Origin: CAZMUN01 sp964569815
Lineage (GTDB): Archaea; Iainarchaeota; Iainarchaeia; Iainarchaeales; GCA-2688035
Assembly: GCA_964569815.1 (NCBI GenBank)
Contig: CAZMUN010000035.1
Location: 1 to 11,331, forward strand
DNA: 11,331 bases
Reading direction: 5' to 3'
Positions within the stretch are counted from its first letter, which is position 1, and every line of letters begins with the position of its first letter. Made by a program: the position numbers and the translations under genes. This document shows positions 6,260 to 11,331 of this stretch, piece by piece. The notes below the pieces were generated by a model. The model was not told the origin of the DNA. It ran no database searches and worked only from the letters and a program-made list of their open reading frames with translations.

Positions 6260-6285
6260 TCATAAACAGGTGCCCACACCCAAAG
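6169..6285. repeat. 19-bp imperfect direct repeat flanking a hairpin
   Basis: CAGGTTCCGACACCCAAAG (6169-6187) and CAGGTGCCCACACCCAAAG (6267-6285) match at 17 of 19 positions. The second copy encodes the last codons of the DUF63 gene. The 79 bp between them carry the hairpin at 6215-6241. This could be a partial duplication of the gene end, or the footprint of an insertion. Confidence 0.45.
6215..6241. terminator. GC-rich hairpin between convergent genes
   Basis: GGCCTGTT (6215-6222) and AACAGGCC (6234-6241) are exact complements around an 11-nt loop. It is suitably placed as a bidirectional 3'-end structure for UbiB and DUF63, but there is no T-run, so termination is uncertain. Confidence 0.4.
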
Positions 6286-7093
6286 TGAGGATGTCCCTCA
6301 AGCCAGTGGCAAAACCGAGAATGGCAACAACGAGCTTTATGAAGCCACGCAAATTCTTGTTTTCAATGTTTTGGTCAACGTAGTGCAGAATCAAAAGCGC
6401 AATCCCTATTTTTACTGCAACAAAGCTTAAGGGAAAAAGGTCAAGGAAATAGCCTGACAAAGGGTGCTGTTCCCCGCAAAAGAAAAACTGTGTTGCAACA
6501 AAGGTGGCAGACCCGTCCAAAACCTGTGAGGCCAAAACCATTGCATTAATCCTTGATTCAAGAAGCCTTGACTTTAGCTTTTTGAAAGCCAACACAAGTG
6601 TGGCTGTAATGGCAAAAGCCATTGCAAGCACTGCAAAAAAGCCAAGCCAGGCCTCAAAGTTAATGACTTCAAACAAAACGATTGGCAGGGCAAGAAGTAA
6701 GCCAAGGCCTGCAAAAACCAAGTGAAAGCTTTTCCCAAGCCTTTTGGAAACAAAAAAGGAAAAAGCCAAGGAAAGCATTGTTGCCAAGGCAACCAAAACA
6801 TAAATGCCAGGCGTAACAAAATAGTAAGCCAAATCCAAAGGGTTCCAGCTTCTTGGCAGAAGCGCCATGTCCTCCAAAACGCGGAGGGCAGAGCCAAGAA
6901 GAATGTATGGAAGCAATGCAGCCAGAAACCTTGCGTCGAATTTTATGCCGCGCCTGTCAAGCAATGGAAAAATCACGAAAAATGCAAGGGCAAGCATTAT
7001 TGCACCGTAAACAGCGTATTCAGCCGGCCCGTAAAGGCCTCGTTCAGCAATCCTTTTTGCAAAAAAGTCGTAGAAAAGCTGCGCAAAGTCCAT
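6260..7093 (-). CDS. DUF63 family archaeal membrane protein
   Basis: This 277-residue polytopic membrane protein has about seven or eight hydrophobic segments (for example 27-44, 56-70, 92-114, 125-143, 150-170, 220-238, 251-265). Conserved polar positions of the DUF63 family are visible inside or near the helices: LRVLEDM (Arg71, Glu74, Asp75), the helix with VLDGSATF (Asp193, Thr197), GEQHPLSG (Glu208, His210) and the C-terminal FATGLRD. The function of this archaeal family is unknown; charged residues within the membrane hint at an enzyme or transporter. The ATG at 7093 has no SD but a TATA box 28-36 nt upstream, so the mRNA is probably leaderless. It diverges from the Trm5-like gene. Its last codons are nearly duplicated 98 bp downstream. 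Confidence 0.9.
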   Translation of the reverse strand: MDFAQLFYDFFAKRIAERGLYGPAEYAVYGAIMLALAFFVIFPLLDRRGIKFDARFLAALLPYILLGSALRVLEDMALLPRSWNPLDLAYYFVTPGIYVLVALATMLSLAFSFFVSKRLGKSFHLVFAGLGLLLALPIVLFEVINFEAWLGFFAVLAMAFAITATLVLAFKKLKSRLLESRINAMVLASQVLDGSATFVATQFFFCGEQHPLSGYFLDLFPLSFVAVKIGIALLILHYVDQNIENKNLRGFIKLVVAILGFATGLRDILTLGVGTCL

Positions 7094-7134
7094 TCAGAGG
7101 AATTTTTAACAACTTAATTCTTTTATATTGTTGT
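7094..7134. promoter_or_regulatory. Compact divergent promoter, DUF63 (-) and Trm5-like (+)
   Basis: The two ATGs are only 41 bp apart and neither has an SD. AATATAAAA on the minus strand (7129-7121) lies 28-36 nt before the DUF63 ATG, and TTTTTAA on the plus strand (7103-7109) lies 26-32 nt before the Trm5-like ATG. Both fit archaeal TATA spacing for leaderless mRNAs, so the two promoters interlock. Confidence 0.55.
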
Positions 7135-7998
7135 ATGAAAGGAAAAAGGCCCTGCAACCTAAAAGAGGCCCTGAAGGAAAAGCTTTCAGAAAAAGAAATG
7201 TCTTTGCTGATAACAAGCTATGATTCTTTGGGAGACATTGCCGTAATACAGGTTCCAAAAGAGCTGCAGAAAAAGGCAAGAATTATAGGGGAAAGCCTTT
7301 TGGAATTGAACAAGCAATTCAAGACGGTTTGCATGGTTTCAGGAAAGCATTCAGGGAAATACAGGAAACAGCCAGTAAAGGTAATCGCCGGGCAGAGAAC
7401 AAAAACCGCGCTATACAAGGAAAACGGCTGCATTTTCATGGTTGAATTGGGCAAGGTGTTCTTTAGCCCAAGGCTTGGCACAGAAAGGCTCAGAATTTCT
7501 CGCTTGATAGGAGAAAACGAGGTAATCGGGGCCTTTTTTGCCGGCGTAGGCCCTTTTCCCATAGTTTTTTGCCGCTTGTCAGGGATGAAAAAGGCATATG
7601 CCATAGAGCTCAACCCACAAGCATACAAAAGTCTTATACATAACATTTCTTTGAACAAGTGCCAAAAAAAAATAGAAGCAATTCTTGGGGATGTGGGCAA
7701 AGCAGCCCCAAAGCATTTGAAGGGAAAATGCCATCGCGTGGTAATGCCTTTGCCTGAGGGCAGCGCAAACTTCCTTGATTCCGCGCTGGCTGCATTGAAG
7801 CCAGCTGGCGGCATAGTCCATTTCTACAGGTTTGTTGAAAAAAAGGACGCCGGGAAACCGGTAAGGGAAATAAAGGAGGCTGCAAAAAAAGCAGGCTTTG
7901 CCGTGAAAATTTTGCGGGATGAAAAGGTCAGAAGCTTTTCAGCCTCCAAAGAGCAGCACGTGGTGGACTTTTTTGCAAAAGAGAAAAAGTTAAAATAG
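7135..7998 (+). CDS. Trm5-family tRNA (guanine37-N1)-methyltransferase-like protein
   Basis: This 287-residue protein runs from ATG 7135. The N-terminus NLKEALKEKLS then SYDSLGDIAVIQVP (27-41) matches the start of Trm5 proteins, so the open frame reaching back to 6853 (opposite the DUF63 gene) is not coding. The catalytic domain shows SPRLGTER (111-118), the SAM-binding FAGVGPF (135-141), the acidic ribose-binding AIELNP (Glu158), GDV (Asp187) and VVMPLPEGSANFLD (202-215). Trm5 adds a methyl group from SAM to N1 of G37 next to the tRNA anticodon, preventing frameshifting; in archaea it also begins wyosine synthesis. The usual Asn-Leu-Pro region reads Met-Pro-Leu-Pro, so the exact subgroup (Trm5 versus TYW2-like aminocarboxypropyl transferase) is open; the length favours a compact Trm5. 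It is first in a run with adk, pfkB and ahcY; adk follows after 34 bp. Confidence 0.85.
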   Translation: MKGKRPCNLKEALKEKLSEKEMSLLITSYDSLGDIAVIQVPKELQKKARIIGESLLELNKQFKTVCMVSGKHSGKYRKQPVKVIAGQRTKTALYKENGCIFMVELGKVFFSPRLGTERLRISRLIGENEVIGAFFAGVGPFPIVFCRLSGMKKAYAIELNPQAYKSLIHNISLNKCQKKIEAILGDVGKAAPKHLKGKCHRVVMPLPEGSANFLDSALAALKPAGGIVHFYRFVEKKDAGKPVREIKEAAKKAGFAVKILRDEKVRSFSASKEQHVVDFFAKEKKLK

Positions 7999-8032
7999 CA
8001 TTCTCTTTAATTCTGGTAAAGGGGGTTTTTGA

Positions 8033-8689
8033 ATGGTTTTAAGACTGGTTTTTTTGGGACCGCCTGGAGCAGGCAAGGGCACAATTGCACAGCGTTTGGT
8101 TGAAAAGCACGGGCTTGTGCAGATAAGCACAGGAGACCTGTTGCGCGAGGAAACTGCAAAAGGCTCAGAGCTTGGAAAAAAGGTCACGGCAACCATGGAA
8201 TCAGGCCAATACGTTGACGACGAAACGGTTGCAGGGCTTGTTGAAAACAAGCTGCATGCACTGGGACAGGAAAAAGGGTTTATTTTGGACGGCTTTCCAA
8301 GGACGCAGAAGCAGGCAGAGCTCTTGGAAGGAATCATGCAAAAGCTTGGGTTAAAGCTCGATGCAGCCTTTGACATAGAGGCAAGCGATGACACCATAAT
8401 CGAAAGGCTTTCAGGGCGAAGAAGCTGCTCAAAATGCGGCCGCATCTACCACGTGAAAAACATTCCCCCAAGCAAGGAAGGAATTTGCGACGAATGCCAG
8501 GGCAAGCTTATTCAAAGAGACGATGACAAGCCACGGATTGTGAAAATGAGGCTTGAAACCTACAGGAAAAAAACAGCGCCATTGATTGAATACTTTGAAA
8601 AAAAAGGCCTGCTGAAAACAATAGATGCTAATGGAACCCTGGAAGAAAACATGGCCAATGCATCAAAAGCAATTGAAGGGCTGGATTAA
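8033..8689 (+). CDS. adk: Adenylate kinase, long zinc-binding (bacterial-type) form
   Basis: This 218-residue protein carries out AMP + ATP = 2 ADP in the cytoplasm. Visible features are the P-loop GPPGAGKGT (9-17), the AMP-site STGDLLR (32-38), ILDGFPRT (84-91), and a long LID with a four-cysteine zinc site (Cys132, Cys135, Cys152, Cys155), followed by QRDDDKPRIVKMRL with the Arg/Asp residues of the active site. Length and LID are those of the bacterial/eukaryotic long form, not the compact archaeal AdkA of many Euryarchaeota. The ATG is fixed by GGGGG at 8021-8025, 7 nt upstream. The stop codon TAA is immediately followed by the ATG of the PfkB kinase (TAAATG), so the two are co-translated. 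Context suggests it removes AMP produced by nucleoside salvage. Confidence 0.97.
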   Translation: MVLRLVFLGPPGAGKGTIAQRLVEKHGLVQISTGDLLREETAKGSELGKKVTATMESGQYVDDETVAGLVENKLHALGQEKGFILDGFPRTQKQAELLEGIMQKLGLKLDAAFDIEASDDTIIERLSGRRSCSKCGRIYHVKNIPPSKEGICDECQGKLIQRDDDKPRIVKMRLETYRKKTAPLIEYFEKKGLLKTIDANGTLEENMANASKAIEGLD

Positions 8690-9592
8690 ATGGTTGATGT
8701 AGTTATTGCCGGGTCAGTGGCATTTGATTCCATTAAAACCCCTTTTGGGCATTCGGAAAAAACTTTGGGCGGCTCAGCGGTTTACGCAAGCCTTGCTGCA
8801 TCGTTTTTTTCAAGGCCAGGCATGGTTTCGGTTGTAGGAAAAGACTTTGGAAAAGAGCATGTGGACTTTTTGTACGAAAAAGGCGTTGACACAGACGGCT
8901 TAGAGCAAAAAGACGGAAAAACGTTTTCATGGAAAGGAGAATACGGCCTTGACATAAACGTTGCAAAAACACTGGAAGTCGACACAAAAATATGGGACTC
9001 GTTTAAACCAAGTGTTCCAAACGAATACAAGGAAGCCGAATTCCTTTTTTTGGGAAACATTGACCCGGAACTGCAGCTTCATGTCCTGAACCAGATGAAA
9101 AAAACCAAGCTGGTGATAGCGGACACGATGAACCACTGGATTGAAAACAAAAAAGACAAGGTTTTGGAAATAGTGAAAAAAGCAGACGTTTGCCTTATGA
9201 ATGATGCGGAAGCAAGGCAGCTTTTCAACACCCCAAACTTGGTTCAAGCAGCCCAAAAAATGCTTGAAATGGAATCAGACCTGGCAATAATAAAAAAAGG
9301 AGAGCACGGCGCCCTATTAACCACAAAGAAAGGAAGCTTTGTTGCACCCGCTTACCCGCTGGCAAGCATTGTTGACCCAACAGGCTGCGGCGACAGCTTT
9401 GCCGGCGCAATGATTGGATTCCTTGCAAAGCAAGGAAACGTTGACGAAGACGCCATGAGAAAAGCAATTATTTACGGAAGCACTGTTGCTTCTTTCAACG
9501 CAGAGGGGCTTGGGCTTGAACGCCTCAAAAAACTGGAAAAAACAGAAATAGAGCAAAGGTTCAACGAATTCAAAGAAATGGTGAGGTTTTAG
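8690..9592 (+). CDS. PfkB-family sugar/nucleoside kinase (possibly adenosine kinase)
   Basis: This 300-residue protein has the ribokinase fold. An N-terminal substrate-binding region includes GGSAVYAS (27-34) and VVGKDFG (48-54); the C-terminal PfkB signature is DPTGCGDSFAGA (229-240) with catalytic base Asp235 and the anion-hole GCGD. IADTMNHW (143-150) is typical of a PfkB subgroup annotated simply as sugar kinases. The substrate cannot be read from the sequence. Position between adenylate kinase (0-bp gap upstream) and S-adenosylhomocysteine hydrolase (downstream) makes adenosine or inosine phosphorylation the best guess; the M. jannaschii PfkB nucleoside kinase MJ0406 is a precedent for such activity in archaea. 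AAGGG near the end of adk serves as SD. Ribokinase or another sugar kinase remains possible. Confidence 0.9.
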   Translation: MVDVVIAGSVAFDSIKTPFGHSEKTLGGSAVYASLAASFFSRPGMVSVVGKDFGKEHVDFLYEKGVDTDGLEQKDGKTFSWKGEYGLDINVAKTLEVDTKIWDSFKPSVPNEYKEAEFLFLGNIDPELQLHVLNQMKKTKLVIADTMNHWIENKKDKVLEIVKKADVCLMNDAEARQLFNTPNLVQAAQKMLEMESDLAIIKKGEHGALLTTKKGSFVAPAYPLASIVDPTGCGDSFAGAMIGFLAKQGNVDEDAMRKAIIYGSTVASFNAEGLGLERLKKLEKTEIEQRFNEFKEMVRF

Positions 9593-9618
9593 AATAGTAC
9601 AAATGCCTCTTGATTTCC

Positions 9619-9625
9619 TTTAAAA
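9619..9625 (+). promoter_or_regulatory. Possible internal TATA box before ahcY
   Basis: TTTAAAA lies 55-61 nt before the ahcY ATG and predicts transcription start near 9645, downstream of the leader-peptide ATG (9636) but upstream of the ahcY SD. It has no purine-rich BRE, and the same bases overlap the SD region of the leader frame, so the assignment is weak. Confidence 0.35.
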
Positions 9626-9635
9626 GGGTTTTTGT

Positions 9636-9680
9636 ATGCATTTTTGCTTAACAGAAAACCTTCTCAAGGAACTGATTTAA
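9636..9680 (+). CDS. Putative 14-codon leader peptide coupled to ahcY
   Basis: ATG 9636 is preceded by AAAAGGG (9622-9628) with a 7-nt spacer, the same arrangement as adk (GGGGG, 7 nt). The frame reads MHFCLTENLLKELI and ends at TAA 9678-9680, whose last A is the first base of the ahcY ATG (TAATG). Such overlap is typical of translational coupling by termination-reinitiation. No homolog is known to me and a 14-codon frame can arise by chance; the SD placement and exact overlap are what support it. Confidence 0.45.
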   Translation: MHFCLTENLLKELI

Positions 9681-10933
9681 TGCCACACGAAGTAAAAGAC
9701 GAGTCAATGGCCGAACAAGGCAAAATGAGCATTGCTTACGCAGAGCAAAACATGCCTGCACTGCGAGAAATCAGGAAAAGGTTTGAAAAAGAAAAGCCAT
9801 TGAAAGGCATTCGTGTTGGAATGGCTCTGCATGTAACAAAAGAAACAGCAAACCTTGTGAAAACCATTAGTGCAGGCGGAGCAGAAGTGGCAATAACAGG
9901 GTGCAATCCATTAAGCACGCAAGACGATGTGGCAGCAGCCCTTGCAAAAGAGGGCGTAAACGTTTACGCCTACAAAGGCGAAACAAACGAAGACTATTAC
10001 CGCTTTTTAAACAAGGTTTTGGATTTCAAGCCAAACGCAACAGTTGACGACGGCTGCGACCTGATTTCAGAAATACACAGCAAAAGGCCCGAGCTATTGA
10101 AAGACCTTGTTGTAGGAACAGAGGAAACCACGACCGGCATAATAAGGTTAAGGGCAATGGAAAAAGACCGCGCTTTAAAATACCCAATAATGGCAGTCAA
10201 CGACAACCTGACCAAGCACCTGTTCGACAACTATTACGGGACAGCAGAGAGCACAATAGATGGAATAAAAAGAGCTACAAATGTCCTCTTTTCCGGGAAA
10301 ACTGTTGTCGTTTCTGGCTATGGTTCATGCGGCAAGGGCGTCGCGCTAAGGTCAAGGGGACATGGAGCCAACGTTATTGTATGCGAAGTAGATCCTGTAA
10401 GAGCACTGCAGGCAAAACAGGATGGCTATAGAGTAATGCCAATTGCAGAGGCAGCCCCATTAGGAGACATCTTTATTACGCTTACAGGCGACAAGCATGT
10501 CATAGACACGCACCACATTGAAAAAATGAAAACCGGGGCCATAATGGCCAACTCAGGGCACTTCGACTGCGAAATAAACGTAAAAGGCCTTGAAAAAATG
10601 GCAAAGGAAAAGAAAAGGATAAGATGGCAGCTTGACGAATACGTTTTGGAAAACGGGCACAAGGTCTACTTGTGTGGAGAAGGCCGTTTAGTGAACTTGG
10701 CTGCAGCAGAAGGGCATCCAAGCGAAGTAATGGACCTAAGCTTCTGCGGACAAGCTCTTGCCCTTGAATACGGAATTAAGAATAAGGGCAAGTTGAAGGC
10801 AGGCTTGCACAACCTGCCCGCAGAAGTTGACGAAGGCATTGCTCAACTAAAACTTAGAACTATAGGCGTGACTATTGACAAATTAACGGAAGAACAGAAG
10901 AGATATTTGGCGAGTTGGCAAGAGGGGACTTAA
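9680..10933 (+). CDS. ahcY: S-adenosylhomocysteine hydrolase, short archaeal/Thermotoga type
   Basis: This 417-residue NAD-dependent enzyme splits S-adenosylhomocysteine into adenosine and homocysteine, relieving product inhibition of methyltransferases. The start is ATG 9680 because the family N-terminus (HEVKDESMAE, compare VKDxSLAE) begins here; AAGGA is 9 nt upstream. Visible features are NPLSTQDD, VDDG (122-125), GTEETTTG (146-153), VNDNLTK (173-179), FDNYYGT (182-188), the NAD-binding GYGSCGKG (213-220), ANSGHFD, and EGRLVNLAAAEGHP. YGTAES differs slightly from the usual YGTGQS. It lacks the ~40-residue insert and the C-terminal Lys/Tyr tail of the eukaryotic form and ends SWQEGT like the short type. 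Some archaeal relatives (M. jannaschii MJ1388) prefer S-inosylhomocysteine, so the exact substrate is open. It is last in the trm5-adk-pfkB run. Confidence 0.95.
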   Translation: MPHEVKDESMAEQGKMSIAYAEQNMPALREIRKRFEKEKPLKGIRVGMALHVTKETANLVKTISAGGAEVAITGCNPLSTQDDVAAALAKEGVNVYAYKGETNEDYYRFLNKVLDFKPNATVDDGCDLISEIHSKRPELLKDLVVGTEETTTGIIRLRAMEKDRALKYPIMAVNDNLTKHLFDNYYGTAESTIDGIKRATNVLFSGKTVVVSGYGSCGKGVALRSRGHGANVIVCEVDPVRALQAKQDGYRVMPIAEAAPLGDIFITLTGDKHVIDTHHIEKMKTGAIMANSGHFDCEINVKGLEKMAKEKKRIRWQLDEYVLENGHKVYLCGEGRLVNLAAAEGHPSEVMDLSFCGQALALEYGIKNKGKLKAGLHNLPAEVDEGIAQLKLRTIGVTIDKLTEEQKRYLASWQEGT

Positions 10934-11246
10934 TTTCCCCTTTCACTAACTGCATTCTTCTTCTCTTTTTTGGGTGTGCCGAGCCAATTTTGTTGATAAA
11001 AAACAAAACACTCTCTTTTCGAGCAACACCAATGTTCCACCAGCTATTACCGTTACTACTTTCATATTGCAACCGAGAATAAATCCTAATCCGGCCCAGC
11101 AGTTTAAGTACTTCCTGTGCAAATTCCCTATGCTGCATGGAAATCCTGATTCTTGGCCGTAAAGCATTCTTTGAATTTTGCAAGAGAATTGTTCCATCAC
11201 CACCAAATAAACCCCGTAAATAGGGAGGAATTTCTTCATCAGACAA
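10872..11246 (-). CDS. LAGLIDADG-type homing endonuclease, probably degraded at its 5' end
   Basis: The 124-residue frame shows YLRGLFGGDGTI (about 9-20), a LAGLIDADG motif with the catalytic acidic residue in GGDGT, followed by the typical strand/helix pattern RPRIRISMQHREFAQEVLKLL, WWNIGVARKESVLFFINKIG and the C-terminal HPKKRRRM. These proteins cut DNA at specific sites to spread their own gene. The only possible start is TTG 11246, with no SD. The same frame continues upstream with plausible residues (EPGEKKNHSPPLL) to a TAA at 11294-11296 but has no ATG, GTG or TTG there, so the start is lost or lies across a frameshift. The last 62 bp overlap the ahcY 3' end antisense, so the final residues may be run-on. 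One motif would require a dimer, or this is the remaining half of a two-motif enzyme. Confidence 0.65.
   Translation of the reverse strand: MSDEEIPPYLRGLFGGDGTILLQNSKNALRPRIRISMQHREFAQEVLKLLGRIRIYSRLQYESSNGNSWWNIGVARKESVLFFINKIGSAHPKKRRRMQLVKGEIKSPLANSPNISSVLPLICQ
10955..10971 (+). terminator. T-rich tract downstream of ahcY
   Basis: A pyrimidine tract, TTCTTCTTCTCTTTTTT, begins 22 nt past the ahcY stop and ends in six T. Archaeal RNA polymerase terminates at such T-tracts without a stem-loop. It also lies inside the antisense endonuclease frame (its Lys-Lys-Arg-Arg-Arg codons), so some of the T content is coding. Confidence 0.45.
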
Positions 11247-11331
11247 GAGAGGTGGCGAATGATTCTTCTTTTCACCAGGCTCTGTAGAAATGATTTATAA
11301 ATGAAAAAAGCGTTCATCCTATCGAGGTGAT
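11247..11331. other. Right-edge region: degraded 5' end of endonuclease and promoter of a gene beyond the window
   Basis: No complete gene is present. On the minus strand GGTGA (11276-11272) looks like a stranded SD with no start codon in the endonuclease frame at a useful distance. On the plus strand there is a promoter and SD arrangement (separate entry). Confidence 0.4.
11294..11331 (+). promoter_or_regulatory. TATA box and SD for a plus-strand gene starting just outside the window
   Basis: TTTATAAAT (11294-11302) is a TATA box preceded by purine-rich GTAGAAATGA. It predicts transcription start near 11320. The window ends with GAGGTGAT (11324-11331), complementary to the 3' end of archaeal 16S rRNA. 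A start codon within about 5-10 nt beyond the window is predicted. The box is nearly palindromic and could also fire leftwards for the endonuclease. Confidence 0.6.

Noticed and set aside
6853..7134. Upstream extension of the Trm5-like frame by 94 codons
   Set aside because: It lies entirely opposite the well-supported DUF63 gene, lacks Trm5 homology, and the conserved family N-terminus begins just after ATG 7135.
9632..9679. TTG start adding 16 residues to AhcY
   Set aside because: The SD would be only 3 nt from the TTG, the added residues are not family-like, and the conserved N-terminus begins at ATG 9680.
10946..11317. 123-codon minus-strand frame starting MNAFFIYK
   Set aside because: It overlaps the LAGLIDADG frame in another register and shows no recognisable domain; the endonuclease frame has the motifs. 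It could include the lost N-terminal codons only if a frameshift exists, which I cannot show.
1..11331. CRISPR array, insertion sequence, rRNA or tRNA
   Set aside because: No regularly spaced repeats, transposase motifs or structural RNA signatures were seen on either strand.

Overview
The window comes from an archaeon. It carries an archaeal/eukaryotic-type aIF5A with an intact hypusination loop, an Sm-like (LSm) protein, a Trm5-family tRNA methyltransferase, a short archaeal/Thermotoga-type S-adenosylhomocysteine hydrolase, and families known mainly from archaea (DUF63, a TIGR00288-like NYN protein, a DUF2226-like protein). Several genes have AT-rich TATA-like boxes at archaeal spacing. The mixture with bacterial-looking genes (zinc-type adenylate kinase, UbiB/ABC1 kinase, a MopE-type metal-binding motif) and the very compact layout suggest a DPANN lineage, possibly Diapherotrites-like. 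That placement is an inference, not something the sequence proves.

Layout. The left edge (2-379, +) is the 3' end of a cysteine-rich, probably secreted protein with a MopE-type motif. It converges, with a 3-bp gap, on a small lipoprotein gene (383-664, -). From 3452 down to 806, minus-strand genes form a cluster: NYN-domain nuclease-like protein, DUF2226-like protein, Roadblock-like protein, MinD/ParA-type ATPase and LSm. From 3600 rightwards the plus strand carries aIF5A, then a two-gene unit of a lysine-rich helical (phasin-like) protein and a UbiB/ABC1 kinase. A DUF63 membrane protein lies on the minus strand (6260-7093) and shares a 41-bp divergent promoter with a plus-strand run: Trm5-like methyltransferase, adenylate kinase, PfkB sugar/nucleoside kinase and S-adenosylhomocysteine hydrolase (7135-10933). 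The right edge holds a degraded LAGLIDADG homing endonuclease on the minus strand, and a TATA box plus Shine-Dalgarno (SD) sequence for a plus-strand gene that must start just beyond the window.

How the genes work together. The 7135-10933 run can be read as a methylation by-product recycling pathway: the methyltransferase makes S-adenosylhomocysteine, the hydrolase cleaves it to adenosine (or inosine) and homocysteine, the PfkB kinase could phosphorylate the nucleoside, and adenylate kinase takes AMP to ADP. Just ahead of the hydrolase is a 14-codon open reading frame with its own SD sequence; its stop overlaps the hydrolase start (TAATG), so it could be a coupled leader peptide. The minus-strand NYN-DUF2226-Roadblock-MinD-LSm cluster joins RNA-related proteins with a membrane-targeting ATPase and a Roadblock-type partner, and is the best candidate here for an undescribed functional module.

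No rRNA, tRNA, CRISPR array or insertion sequence was recognised. Every stretch longer than about 100 bases without a gene is described in the feature list.
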